A stretch of 64,000 nt of DNA from assembly GCF_022206305.1 (NCBI RefSeq), contig NZ_JAKOIW010000012.1, positions 62,001 through 126,000 of the forward strand, written 5' to 3'. Both the position numbers and the translations under genes were made by a program. Below are positions 9,263-17,252 of this stretch, piece after piece. A model generated the notes under the pieces. It saw nothing but the letters and a program-made list of their open reading frames with translations. It did no database searches and was not told the DNA's origin. How positions within the stretch are numbered: the first letter of the stretch is position 1; each line of letters starts with the position of its first letter. The DNA comes from Gordonia sp. 'Campus' (lineage in GTDB: Bacteria; Actinomycetota; Actinomycetes; Mycobacteriales; Mycobacteriaceae).

Positions 9263-10493
9263 GCTGGGCGATGAGCCACTCGGCGATGGTCGTGGCGTTG
9301 CGCGGGTCCGTTGCCACTCCCGGATGTCCGGTGAAGCGGTCGGAGTACGTGACCGACACTCCCGCACGCCGATAGGTGTCGACCAGACCGGACACCAGCG
9401 GCTGTGGGGACACGGTGTCGACGGTCCCCGAGTCGATGCGCACCGGGAGGTCTCGCGGAAACACAAGTCGGGCAACGTCGTTCGCGTGGAGCACCGCGAG
9501 CAGTTCTCGCTTCATCTCCTCGCCCCGCGGGCCGAGGAGTTGCGCGGGTGCGAGACCACCGAACGAGTCCGGTGCCGTCAGGTCGGCGTAGCACCGGGTC
9601 TCCACCTGCGGACGCAGCGCGCGTGCCCGCGCACTGAGTCCGCCGTTCTCCATCAACGCGTCGAAGTCGGGATCCGCTGCGGCCGCGCCACTCCCGATCA
9701 GTGCGGCCAGCCCCATGAGTTCGTTGATCGCCGGCCCGGCCACCGGGATGTTCGACGCGCCGTCGAGGAGGGCGGCCACCTGCGTCGGCGGCGCCAGTGC
9801 CGACACCGCCCGCAGCCTCAGGTTGCCCCATTCCGACGACGGGCGGGCCGCGGCGGACAGTGCCGCGACAGCGCCCTCGGAGTGCCCCGCCACGACCACG
9901 TCGCGTCCGATGCGCGGGTCGTGCGCAGCCGCGGCGACAGCCATGTCGATCGTGGACCGCGCGAGCGAATCGCCGATCAGGTAAGGATGCGGTCCCGGCC
10001 CGCCGATACCCTCGAAATCCGGTCGGGCGACGGCAAAGCCGGCGTCGAGAAGCCGGGCGACGATGCCGTCGCCGGAAGTCATGCGGGGCAGCTCGGAATG
10101 GCCGGCGTGCGCGACCGACGGGGCACACGCATCGGCGCCGCCGACCGTCATGTGGTTCCAGACGGCGAGCGGCCAGCCGTCGGCGGGTGGCGGCGTCGGA
10201 GGCGTCAGCAAGGTCCCGGTCATGGTCGTCGGCTCGCCCCGGACGGAGGTCGAGGTGTACCGGACGCGGAGCGTCGACTCGGCCTGGGGGAGGGCGACGG
10301 TGCGGTCGGTCACGGGTTCGGTGTCGAGAATCTGCGGCACCACGAGTCGGGTCGTCGACGAATCCGGTGTCGGCCCTGCCCAGGAGGGCGCCGCACCCGT
10401 GAGGGCGGTCGCGCAGACCACCGTGGCTCCGAGGACCGCGGCGACCAGCCGCCGACCACCGGATCGGTTCACGAGATGTGGTGGCACCGTCAC
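9258..10493 (-). CDS. Secreted lipase (secretory lipase family)
   Basis: About 411 residues. A positively charged N-terminus followed by a hydrophobic stretch (RRLVAAVLGATVVCATAL) and an Ala-rich cleavage region is a Sec signal peptide. The mature part shows PLAVWNHMTVGG, RPDFEGIGGPG, the nucleophile elbow VAGHSEGAV, and late Asp/His candidates (IDSGTVDTV, FTGHPGV). This is the pattern of actinobacterial triacylglycerol lipases of the LIP/secretory lipase family. GTG 10493 is the chosen start; GTG 10487 is equally possible. The upstream extension is a frame shadow. Likely acts outside the cell on lipid esters. Confidence 0.85.
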   Translation of the reverse strand: MTVPPHLVNRSGGRRLVAAVLGATVVCATALTGAAPSWAGPTPDSSTTRLVVPQILDTEPVTDRTVALPQAESTLRVRYTSTSVRGEPTTMTGTLLTPPTPPPADGWPLAVWNHMTVGGADACAPSVAHAGHSELPRMTSGDGIVARLLDAGFAVARPDFEGIGGPGPHPYLIGDSLARSTIDMAVAAAAHDPRIGRDVVVAGHSEGAVAALSAAARPSSEWGNLRLRAVSALAPPTQVAALLDGASNIPVAGPAINELMGLAALIGSGAAAADPDFDALMENGGLSARARALRPQVETRCYADLTAPDSFGGLAPAQLLGPRGEEMKRELLAVLHANDVARLVFPRDLPVRIDSGTVDTVSPQPLVSGLVDTYRRAGVSVTYSDRFTGHPGVATDPRNATTIAEWLIAQL

Positions 10494-10554
10494 CTGTCGC
10501 AGCGTAATCGGTGGCGGGGCGGCGCGCTTCGGAGTGCGATGGGATGCCGCCGAG

Positions 10555-11442
10555 TCAACGCAACAGACGGTCCCGGAGCGCCGCCTCGCGCACGAGGCGT
10601 TCGGTGTCGCGTCGCCGACGCTCGGCCATGATCGCCGACAGCACGTCCTCGAACGGTGCCCCCGTCGGGGGAGCGGGCGCGACGAACGGCGCGACATCGA
10701 AGACCAGCCTGCGGGCCGCGTATGCCCGAGGCTCGGGTGTCATGTCGTGCCTGCCGCCGAGGAACTGGCGGACGAGGACGGCGAGCCGGTCGGGGAGTGC
10801 AGCCATGTCGGCGGACACCGCCCACGTCTCGAGCTGCGGGGGCATCTCGATAGGCCGCTGTTCGACGATGCGGTGCCGGTCGCGGATCACATAGGTTCCG
10901 GCGAGCAGGTCGCCGAGCCGCTTGTTCTTTCGCGAGATGGCGGCGGAGATCAGCGCAGGCAGGCCGAGACAGGCATAGAGTTCGACGAAGCCGACGAGTG
11001 CGCGGGCCAGGGAGTGCCGGAATCCGATGGGACCGGCGTCATCGCGGACGGTGCGCAGACCCATGATCAGATGCCCCATCGTCTTTCCGGGCGTCAGCGT
11101 CTCCATCGCGGTGGGGAGTGTGATGACGGCGAGGATGGGGATCAGGGTCTGGATCGTTCCGCGCCACGCTTCGTTCGCGTCGATCGCGACCTTGAACGAC
11201 AGCCACCACAGGAACAGCCAGAGGCCGAAGCCCAGCACGACGTCGATGATGCCGGAGAGGATCCGGTAGCCGAGGTTCGCCGGCGGCAGGGCGAGGGCGA
11301 CCGCCTCACCGGACACGAGATCGTCTCGCCCGACACCGACCGTCGTGGTGGCGCCGGTGCCCCAGGCCACCTGCCCGGGTCCGCCGCCCGCGGGAGCACC
11401 GGCCATCGCGGGTGGCCGCGGCGGAACAGGACTCGACATCAC
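10555..11442 (-). CDS. RDD-family membrane protein
   Basis: 295 residues. A Pro/Gly-rich N-terminus is followed by an RDD domain (RILSGIIDVVLGFGLWLF, PGKTMGHLIMGLRTVRDD, KNKRLGDLLAGTYVIRDR) with about four membrane segments. A charged C-terminal tail of about 100 residues, probably cytoplasmic, follows. It is read divergently from the SpoIIM-like gene, as in the mycobacterial neighbourhood I recall as Rv3694c/Rv3695. Function unknown, though the pair consistently travels with MoxR/DUF58 genes, which here lie 23 kb away. Confidence 0.88.
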   Translation of the reverse strand: MMSSPVPPRPPAMAGAPAGGGPGQVAWGTGATTTVGVGRDDLVSGEAVALALPPANLGYRILSGIIDVVLGFGLWLFLWWLSFKVAIDANEAWRGTIQTLIPILAVITLPTAMETLTPGKTMGHLIMGLRTVRDDAGPIGFRHSLARALVGFVELYACLGLPALISAAISRKNKRLGDLLAGTYVIRDRHRIVEQRPIEMPPQLETWAVSADMAALPDRLAVLVRQFLGGRHDMTPEPRAYAARRLVFDVAPFVAPAPPTGAPFEDVLSAIMAERRRRDTERLVREAALRDRLLR

Positions 11443-11538
11443 GCCTCACCCTACGACGCGGTGAGGGCCGGATGCCTGCGGACCGCACAGGCGCGATGTC
11501 CGCTGAATGACACGCGTCGATGTTCCGAGAATGCCCGT

Positions 11539-11544
11539 TACGCT
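11539..11544 (+). promoter_or_regulatory. Putative -10 box of leaderless SpoIIM-like gene
   Basis: TACGCT, six bases, then GTG 11551; no ribosome binding site is visible. Confidence 0.5.
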
Positions 11545-11550
11545 GGCCGG

Positions 11551-12546
11551 GTGGATCTCGACGCCTATGTGTCTGCGCACCGCGCGACGTGGGAGCGGCT
11601 CGACGCGTTGTCGCGCCGTCGCCGGCTCACCGGTGCCGAGGCCGACGAGATGATCGATGCCTACCAGCGGGTGGCGACCCACCTCTCGGTCATCAGGTCC
11701 ACGGCTCCCGACGCGGCGCTCGTGGCGTATCTGTCGTCGTTGCTGGCGCGAGCCCGCGGTCGGGCGACCGGCACCCGGGTGGGCACCCCGGCCATGGTCG
11801 TCGAGTTCTTCACCCGCTCGTTTCCGGCTGCTCTGTATCGCATGCGCTGGTGGTGGCTCACCGTCATGGGGGTCTGTCTGGGTGCGGCCGTCGTGATGAC
11901 GTGGTGGGTCCTCGAGCACCCGCGCATCGAGAGTTCGTTCGCGTCGGCGGGTGAGATCGAGCGCCTCGTGACCAACGACTTCGAGAACTACTACAGCGAA
12001 TTCGAGGCCACGTCGTTCGCGGCACGGGTCTGGACCAACAACTTCTGGCTCGCGGCGCTCTGTATCGCGGTGGGTGTGTTCGGCTTTCCGGTGATCTGGA
12101 TGCTCTACAGCAACATCCTGAACCTGGTGGTGGTCGCGTCGATCATGATCCGCCACGGCCGGGGCGATCTGTTCTTCGGGCTGATCCTGCCGCACGGAAT
12201 GCTCGAGCTGACCTGTCTGTTCGTCGCGGCAGGCGTGGGTCTGCGCATCTTCTGGGCCTGGGTGTCGCCCGGGAACCGGACGCGGGCAACGGCTCTCGGT
12301 GAGGAGGGTCGTGCCGCGATCGGTGTGGCCCTCGGCCTCGTCGTGGTGCTGTTGCTCTGCGGCGTGATCGAGGCCTTCGTGACACCCTCTCCGCTGCCCA
12401 CCTGGGCGCGGATCGGGATCGGTGTCACGGCGTGGTCGTTGTTCATGGCCTATGTCTTCGTCGCGGGCCGCCGCGCTCACGAGTACGGGGACACCGGAGA
12501 TCTCGCCGAGGCCGATCGCGGACTCACGGCGCCGACGGTGGGGTGA
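11551..12546 (+). CDS. Stage II sporulation protein M-like membrane protein
   Basis: 331 residues with a charged helical N-terminus (DLDAYVSAHRATWERLD) and about six membrane segments. Between them are family hallmarks such as NNFWLAALCIAVGVFGFP and LPHGMLELTCLFVAAG. Despite the SpoIIM name these proteins occur in non-sporulating actinobacteria beside RDD, DUF58 and MoxR genes. Start GTG 11551 is supported by the -10 element; the open frame continues far upstream as antisense shadow of the RDD gene. Its TGA overlaps the GTG of the epoxide hydrolase (GTGA), so the two are probably co-translated. Confidence 0.88.
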   Translation: MDLDAYVSAHRATWERLDALSRRRRLTGAEADEMIDAYQRVATHLSVIRSTAPDAALVAYLSSLLARARGRATGTRVGTPAMVVEFFTRSFPAALYRMRWWWLTVMGVCLGAAVVMTWWVLEHPRIESSFASAGEIERLVTNDFENYYSEFEATSFAARVWTNNFWLAALCIAVGVFGFPVIWMLYSNILNLVVVASIMIRHGRGDLFFGLILPHGMLELTCLFVAAGVGLRIFWAWVSPGNRTRATALGEEGRAAIGVALGLVVVLLLCGVIEAFVTPSPLPTWARIGIGVTAWSLFMAYVFVAGRRAHEYGDTGDLAEADRGLTAPTVG

Positions 12547-13649
12547 TCGGAGAAGTGTTCGTTCGCGCCACGACCGCCGCACTCGACGACCTCCGGGATC
12601 GGTTGCACCGCCACCGACCGGTCCCGCGCGCCGACGTCGACGGCACGGCGGGCTTCGACCCGGATCTGGTGACCGCCCTGATCCGGTACTGGGCAACCGA
12701 GTTCGACTGGCGCGCACAAGAAGATCGGATCGCCGGCCTCGATTGGGTGCAGACCGAGCGCACCGACGTGCCCGTGCGGGCCGTTCTATCCGAGGCAGAC
12801 TTGTCCGAAGCCGCCGGCAGCCGTGCCCCGGTGGTGGTGCTGCTCCACGGGTGGCCGGATTCCGTGCTGCGTTTCGAGCGCATCTTCCCCCGCCTGCGAG
12901 ACGTGTCCGTTGTGGCGCCGGCGCTTCCCGGGTTCCCGTTCTCCGCTCCCGTCCCACGGGGGCTGTCCTCGGTCGAGATGGCCGACGCCGTCGCCGCCGC
13001 GATGACCGAGTTCGGTGTGGATCGCTACACCGTCTCGGCCGGCGACGTCGGGTGCGATGTGGCCGAGGCGCTGGCCGCGCGTCACCCGGACCGCGTGGCC
13101 TCCCTGCACCTGACGGACGTCTCGCAGTACCACTTTCTGGCCGGCCTCCCGCCCGATCTCGACGACGAGGAGGTGGCGTACGTCGAGCGCGGGCGCCGAT
13201 GGCAGGCCGCCGAGGGCGGATACATGCATCAGCAGTCGACGAGGCCGGACACCCTGGCGGTGGGACTCGGCGACTCGCCCGCGGGACTGGCGGCGTGGAT
13301 CGTCGAGAAGCTGGTGCGCTGGACCGATTGCGACGGCGACCTCTTCCGCGTGTTCTCCTACGACGAGGTCCTCACCTGGGTGACGGCGTACTGGCTCACC
13401 GGCACGATCGGGACATCGTTCGGCCCATACGCGACACAGGCCGCCAAGGACTGGCCGAGGGTCGAGGCACCGACGGTGTTCACGCTGTTCGCCCACGATC
13501 TGGTCAACGCGCCGCGGCAGTTCGCGAACCGCCACTTCGCTGTCGCCGACTGGCGCGAGTTCGCTCGCGGTGGACATTTCGCGGCGTGGGAGCGGCCGGA
13601 TGACTATGTCTGGGGTCTGCGCCGAGCACTCCAGGCGGGCGGTCGTTGA
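12543..13649 (+). CDS. Epoxide hydrolase (EHN-type alpha/beta hydrolase)
   Basis: 368 residues from GTG 12543, which overlaps the SpoIIM-like stop. The N-terminal EHN domain (DLRDRLHRHRPVP, IRYWATEFDWRAQED) precedes an alpha/beta core with LLHGWPDSVLRFERI, ALPGFPFSAP and the nucleophile region SAGDVGCDVAEAL (Asp in place of Ser). A late RGGHFAAWERPD supplies the histidine. The family opens epoxides to diols; plant and bacterial juvenile-hormone-type enzymes share this layout. It is the first gene of the stretch separating the SpoIIM/RDD pair from the DUF58/MoxR operon, yet it is coupled to SpoIIM. Confidence 0.87.
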   Translation: MIGEVFVRATTAALDDLRDRLHRHRPVPRADVDGTAGFDPDLVTALIRYWATEFDWRAQEDRIAGLDWVQTERTDVPVRAVLSEADLSEAAGSRAPVVVLLHGWPDSVLRFERIFPRLRDVSVVAPALPGFPFSAPVPRGLSSVEMADAVAAAMTEFGVDRYTVSAGDVGCDVAEALAARHPDRVASLHLTDVSQYHFLAGLPPDLDDEEVAYVERGRRWQAAEGGYMHQQSTRPDTLAVGLGDSPAGLAAWIVEKLVRWTDCDGDLFRVFSYDEVLTWVTAYWLTGTIGTSFGPYATQAAKDWPRVEAPTVFTLFAHDLVNAPRQFANRHFAVADWREFARGGHFAAWERPDDYVWGLRRALQAGGR

Positions 13650-13733
13650 CGGCCGAATAGTGGGTCGCCGCAACCGGGCCCACCCGGGTGCATACGATCA
13701 CGGGAAAGACTCGACGACGGAGGGAACACTCTG

Positions 13734-14009
13734 ATGGCCGCAGGCAAGCAATCGCTGGACAAGATCTCGTTGGTGGGCGGCGGACTCGCGGCCATGGGGC
13801 TCGCGCATTTCGTCGCCCCCCAGGCGTTCGCACCGATCACCCAACCCGTGTTCCCCGACGACACCACCACCTGGACCTACCGCAACGGCGCCTGCGAGAC
13901 CGCAATCGGTGCGGCGCTGGTGTCGAAGCGCACCCGCCGCCTGGGCCTGGTCGGGCTGGCCGGTTACGTGGGCTTCCTCGGATATCGGGCGGCGCTCGCG
14001 AAGAAGTGA
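13734..14009 (+). CDS. Small membrane protein of unknown function
   Basis: 91 residues from ATG 13734, preceded by a GGAGGG ribosome binding site. Two or three hydrophobic segments (ISLVGGGLAAMGLAHFV, GLVGLAGYVGFLGYRAA) flank a polar FPDDTTTWTYRNGACETAIG turn. It resembles small actinobacterial proteins of no known role. Convergent with the following hydrolase, 8 bases apart. Confidence 0.7.
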   Translation: MAAGKQSLDKISLVGGGLAAMGLAHFVAPQAFAPITQPVFPDDTTTWTYRNGACETAIGAALVSKRTRRLGLVGLAGYVGFLGYRAALAKK

Positions 14010-14017
14010 GGGCAGGC

Positions 14018-15274
14018 CTACCCCCTCGCTGAGAACCGCTGCACCAGCCACCCTCCGATCTCCGCGGCGGCGAGGCTCGCGCCGGTCGGCGCCCCGCGGC
14101 GGATCGGACCGCCGAAATGGGTTCCCTCGACGCGGACGTGCGTGACATCGTCCGCGCCGAGGGCGTTCACCATCGCCACCGCATCCTCCGGGAAGCACGC
14201 CTGGTCGCCGGTCAGCTCGACGAACAGCGTGGGTACCCGGATACCGGGCGCGCAGCGGACGAATCCGGCGTTGCTGGACAGACCCGACCACGTCGACAGC
14301 CACGCGTCGGGGGTCGCCAGTCGGCCGAACCCGACCAGGCCGTAGTCCGTGAGGTCGGGTCGTCGACCGAACAGCGACCCGTACGGCCGGTCGTTGGGAC
14401 TCAGCGACTGATCCAGGAATCGAAGGTCGGCATCGGTGCGGTAGATCGTCATGACGCGAGGTGCGAGCGCGGCCCGGCGGTCGACCGGATCCGCGCTGGC
14501 GGCGAAACGCTCACGGGCGCGGCCGGTCTCGGCGACGAACTCGCGCGCGACGGCGTCGAGACGTTCGACGCGGGCACGTTGCGCGGCCCGGTACCTCTCG
14601 ACGAAATCCGCTGTATAAGAAGAGCTCTCCGGGGGTTCGGCATATCCGTTCGCCGGATCGAAGGGGTTGAGTGACGGGTCGACGCCGAGCGGATCGGCCT
14701 CGTCGACCACGGACGGGTCGATGAGGCGCAGCAGCAGTTCGCCCTGACCGGGGTGCGGGGCCAGGAAGATCGCACCGTCGGGCAACGGCATGTCGGCGCC
14801 GGCCAGGTCGACCGGCCGTCCGGCCGGGGTCGTCGACAATCGGTCGCCGGGGGCCAGGCCGGCCTGTTCGTGATAGAAGGCGAACAACGCGCCGCCACCC
14901 GAATGGCCCAGTGTGAGCACCGCTCCGAAGTCGCGCTCACGCAGGAACACCTGGCCGGCGGCGGCGTCGAGGATCGCCTGTTCGTGGATGAGGGTCAGAT
15001 CGTTGTTGACCGATCGGGTGCCCTGCGTCCACACGGCGAAGCCGCGGGAGAGCAGCTCCGGAACCAGGACATGGTGGGTGAGATCCTGACGCGGGTGCAT
15101 GAGTGCGACGACGACGGACGCCCCCGGGACGGTTCGTAGTACTCCGGTGACCTTGGCGCCGTCGGCGGTCGCCAGTTCGTGGACCGACGTCGAGGTGTCC
15201 GACGGTTGCTCGGCCGCCTCGATGTAGCGTCCGGCTCCCAGCCTGCTCGCGCCGGCGGTCGTGGTGGCACTCAC
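14018..15274 (-). CDS. Alpha/beta hydrolase, last gene of the maleate isomerase operon
   Basis: 418 residues starting at GTG 15274, whose GTGA overlaps the stop of the 81-residue gene upstream. An open frame runs to 15367, but the overlap start is favoured. The hydrolase core has VVALMHPRQDLTHH, the elbow LTLGHSGGGALFAFY, and a C-terminal LFVELTGDQACFPEDA then VEGTHFGGP providing Asp and His candidates. As the fourth gene behind maleate isomerase and a VOC dioxygenase it may cleave a ring-fission or acyl intermediate. That role is inferred from context only. Confidence 0.85.
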   Translation of the reverse strand: MSATTTAGASRLGAGRYIEAAEQPSDTSTSVHELATADGAKVTGVLRTVPGASVVVALMHPRQDLTHHVLVPELLSRGFAVWTQGTRSVNNDLTLIHEQAILDAAAGQVFLRERDFGAVLTLGHSGGGALFAFYHEQAGLAPGDRLSTTPAGRPVDLAGADMPLPDGAIFLAPHPGQGELLLRLIDPSVVDEADPLGVDPSLNPFDPANGYAEPPESSSYTADFVERYRAAQRARVERLDAVAREFVAETGRARERFAASADPVDRRAALAPRVMTIYRTDADLRFLDQSLSPNDRPYGSLFGRRPDLTDYGLVGFGRLATPDAWLSTWSGLSSNAGFVRCAPGIRVPTLFVELTGDQACFPEDAVAMVNALGADDVTHVRVEGTHFGGPIRRGAPTGASLAAAEIGGWLVQRFSARG

Positions 15275-15516
15275 CGTGCCTGGACCTTCAGTGCGTCTTT
15301 GTCCCACTGCGTGATCCGCGAATCGAGCAGACCCGCGACGCTGCTGTACCAGACGGCATGCCGACATCCGGTTGCACGCCGGTCGACGACGATGGCGTCG
15401 TCGGAGGTGATGCGGAAGTAGGGCCCGATGTGATCCACGGTGACACCCGGTGCCTCGCCGGCGACCGCGGCGACCGCCTTGTTCTCGGGGACGTCGAGCA
15501 CGAAGAACGTTGTCAT
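15271..15516 (-). CDS. Small cytosolic protein of unknown function (81 aa)
   Basis: 81 residues, MTTFFVLDVPENKAVA to DKDALKVQAR, locked between the VOC dioxygenase (ATGA overlap upstream) and the hydrolase (GTGA overlap downstream). The double overlap argues that it is a real co-translated gene. The sequence has a compact alpha/beta look with a central VTVDHIGPYFRITSDD and no catalytic motif I recognise. It could be a pathway-specific binding or subunit protein. Confidence 0.75.
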   Translation of the reverse strand: MTTFFVLDVPENKAVAAVAGEAPGVTVDHIGPYFRITSDDAIVVDRRATGCRHAVWYSSVAGLLDSRITQWDKDALKVQAR

Positions 15517-16175
15517 CGCGTCGACACCTCCCCGCCGGCGAGGACGCTGCCGGTCGTCTGTTGGTCCTGCCAGTCCGCTGCTCGCTCGAGGATCCGTTCC
15601 GCCTTGCGTACGAGCAGGGCGTCCATGGTCGGATTCGGCTGGGACACCACGTCGATGAGGGCCTCGATGGTGAGGTTGGCGTCGAGGTCTTCCTGCGGCG
15701 TCACCGGTCGCATGGCGCGGGTGATCTCGATCATGTAGCCGTTCGGGTCATGGGTGTAGATGGACTCGATGGTCTCGTGCTGGATCTGCATCTCGACCGG
15801 CCACTCACTCGCGTCGAGTCGTCGACGGTACTCCAACAGGTCCGTCTCGTCGTCGACATGGATGGCGAGGTGACGCGAGCGGATGAACCAGATCGGGACA
15901 TCCTCGGCGAACCGCGAGTACGAATCACCCTGGGGCCCACCGTCGAACGGCTCGAGTCCGAAATAGTAGAAGAAGGCGAGCCGGTCGTCGTTGCCGATGT
16001 CGAAGAAGAAGTGGATGAAGTCGGGGTGCTTGTCGGGTCCCCAGCCTGCGGCGCAGATCGAGTGCACCACGGGGAAGCCGAGGACGTCGCGGTAGAAGCG
16101 GACGGTGGCCGCCGGGTCGAAGGTGGGGTAGGCGACGTGGTCGACGCCGCGGACCTTGTGGGGGAGTGGGCTCAT
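15513..16175 (-). CDS. VOC-family dioxygenase/lyase
   Basis: 220 residues with the two beta-alpha-beta modules of vicinal-oxygen-chelate enzymes. A type I extradiol-like metal triad is readable: H13 in GVDHVAY, H102 in SRHLAIHV and E150 in GYMIEI. It is therefore probably an active metal enzyme and not a bleomycin-resistance-like binder. Aromatic residues line the middle (DFIHFFFDIGNDDRL). It lies between maleate isomerase and the 81-aa gene on one minus-strand operon, suggesting ring cleavage or a related step on a compound leading to maleate. Substrate not determined. Confidence 0.86.
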   Translation of the reverse strand: MSPLPHKVRGVDHVAYPTFDPAATVRFYRDVLGFPVVHSICAAGWGPDKHPDFIHFFFDIGNDDRLAFFYYFGLEPFDGGPQGDSYSRFAEDVPIWFIRSRHLAIHVDDETDLLEYRRRLDASEWPVEMQIQHETIESIYTHDPNGYMIEITRAMRPVTPQEDLDANLTIEALIDVVSQPNPTMDALLVRKAERILERAADWQDQQTTGSVLAGGEVSTR

Positions 16176-16200
16176 GAAGGGCTCCAGAAGAATCGGGGGC

Positions 16201-16230
16201 GGAGAAATAGGGGATGGAGAAATAGGGGAC
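16201..16230. repeat. 15-bp tandem duplication
   Basis: GGAGAAATAGGGGAT and GGAGAAATAGGGGAC lie head to tail in the 60-base gap between the maleate isomerase stop and the VOC start. One mismatch, at the last base. Confidence 0.85.
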
Positions 16231-16235
16231 GGGGA

Positions 16236-16991
16236 TCAGGCGGGGACGGTGGCGATGTCGGCACGCAGAAGGCTGCCGGCACCCTCGATGGATGCCGAGA
16301 GCCCGAGCCCGCGCAGGATGCTGTAGGCGCCGGCGGTCGCCGCCGACAAAACGGGCAGGCCGAACTCGCGCTCGGCGTCGTCGATCAGGCCCAGCGACGG
16401 CATCTGGACGCAGCAGGACAGCACCAGCGCGTCGACGCCGTCCAGTTCGAGGGACCGGGCCGCGGTCATGACCCGTTCGCCGGGGATGCACCCGACCTCG
16501 GCGTTGTCGGCGACTTCGAGCGCCCGCCAGTCCATCACCTCGAATCCCTCGGCGTCGAGGTACTCGACGACCTTCTCGGCGAGAGGCCGTAGGTACGGGG
16601 TGACGAGGGCGATGCGGCGGGCGTCCAGGGCCCGGAGGGCTTCGACGAGAGCACCGGCGCTGGACCGGATGATCGCCTCGGAGCCGCCGGCGGCGAGTTG
16701 TTCGGCCACGGCGCCCTCCACGCGCTGGTGTTCACCCGGCCCGCCGACCATCAGTGCGATGAGGCACGCGTAGAGGATCGCGTCGGGCGAGGCGTCGGCG
16801 ATCTCCAGCACGCACCGCTCGCGTTGGGCGTTCATCGCGGCGAGCTGTTCCGGCGACACGGTGTGCATTCTCATCCGGGTCGAGTGGAACGAGAACTCCG
16901 ACACCGGGTGCCGGTTGAGGAGGGCCGGCATCTCGGTCTCGACGGTGACGTTGGAGCTCGGCACCACGAGCCCGATGCGGTGAACACCCAT
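16236..16991 (-). CDS. Maleate cis-trans isomerase (Asp/Glu racemase superfamily)
   Basis: 251 residues. The opening GLVVPSSNVTVETEMP, the cysteine segments YACLIALM (C76) and LSCCVQMPSL (C194), and ALVTPYLRPLAEKVVEYL follow maleate isomerases. The published Nocardia farcinica enzyme uses C76 and C194, the same numbers found here. It converts maleate to fumarate without cofactor, the last step of nicotinate and some gentisate-type pathways. It is first gene of a minus-strand operon with its own promoter (17054-17082) and a GGA ribosome binding site. Arylmalonate decarboxylase or hydantoin racemase activity is less likely. Confidence 0.9.
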   Translation of the reverse strand: MGVHRIGLVVPSSNVTVETEMPALLNRHPVSEFSFHSTRMRMHTVSPEQLAAMNAQRERCVLEIADASPDAILYACLIALMVGGPGEHQRVEGAVAEQLAAGGSEAIIRSSAGALVEALRALDARRIALVTPYLRPLAEKVVEYLDAEGFEVMDWRALEVADNAEVGCIPGERVMTAARSLELDGVDALVLSCCVQMPSLGLIDDAEREFGLPVLSAATAGAYSILRGLGLSASIEGAGSLLRADIATVPA

Positions 16992-17053
16992 GGGCGGTCC
17001 TTTCGATTGCGGCGCAGATCGCGGCCGACGGCGTCACGTTGACGCTGACGACG

Positions 17054-17082
17054 ATTATTCGACGCATATGAAGATTCGTCAA
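17054..17082 (-). promoter_or_regulatory. Promoter of maleate isomerase operon
   Basis: On the minus strand TTGACG, a 17-base spacer and AATAAT form a near-consensus promoter; the expected start leaves a leader of about 55 bases. The bases before -10 (GTCGAATA) also occur at the opposing hyuA promoter. Confidence 0.65.
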
Positions 17083-17101
17083 GCGGCGCCGGTCGGCGCC
17101 G

Positions 17102-17151
17102 TGAGCTGCAGTGATGCCGAGACAGGGGACAATCATGGGTGACGCAGCTCA
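17102..17151. promoter_or_regulatory. Split inverted repeat between divergent promoters
   Basis: TGAGCTGC (17102-17109) and GCAGCTCA (17144-17151) are perfect inverted arms 42 bases apart centre to centre, about four helical turns. They lie between the two divergent promoters and could be a regulator site for the whole catabolic locus. Confidence 0.35.
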
Positions 17152-17161
17152 TATCCGATGC

Positions 17162-17190
17162 TTGACACCTGGTCGAACACGTCGAATACT
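17162..17190 (+). promoter_or_regulatory. Promoter of the HyuA operon
   Basis: TTGACA, 17 bases, AATACT; start expected near 17197, giving a leader of about 56 bases before ATG 17253. Confidence 0.68.
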
Positions 17191-17252
17191 CAACGCCAAC
17201 GTAAACAAGCCTGACGGGCCCCGCGGCCCGAACCACGAAGGAGTATCTGGCC

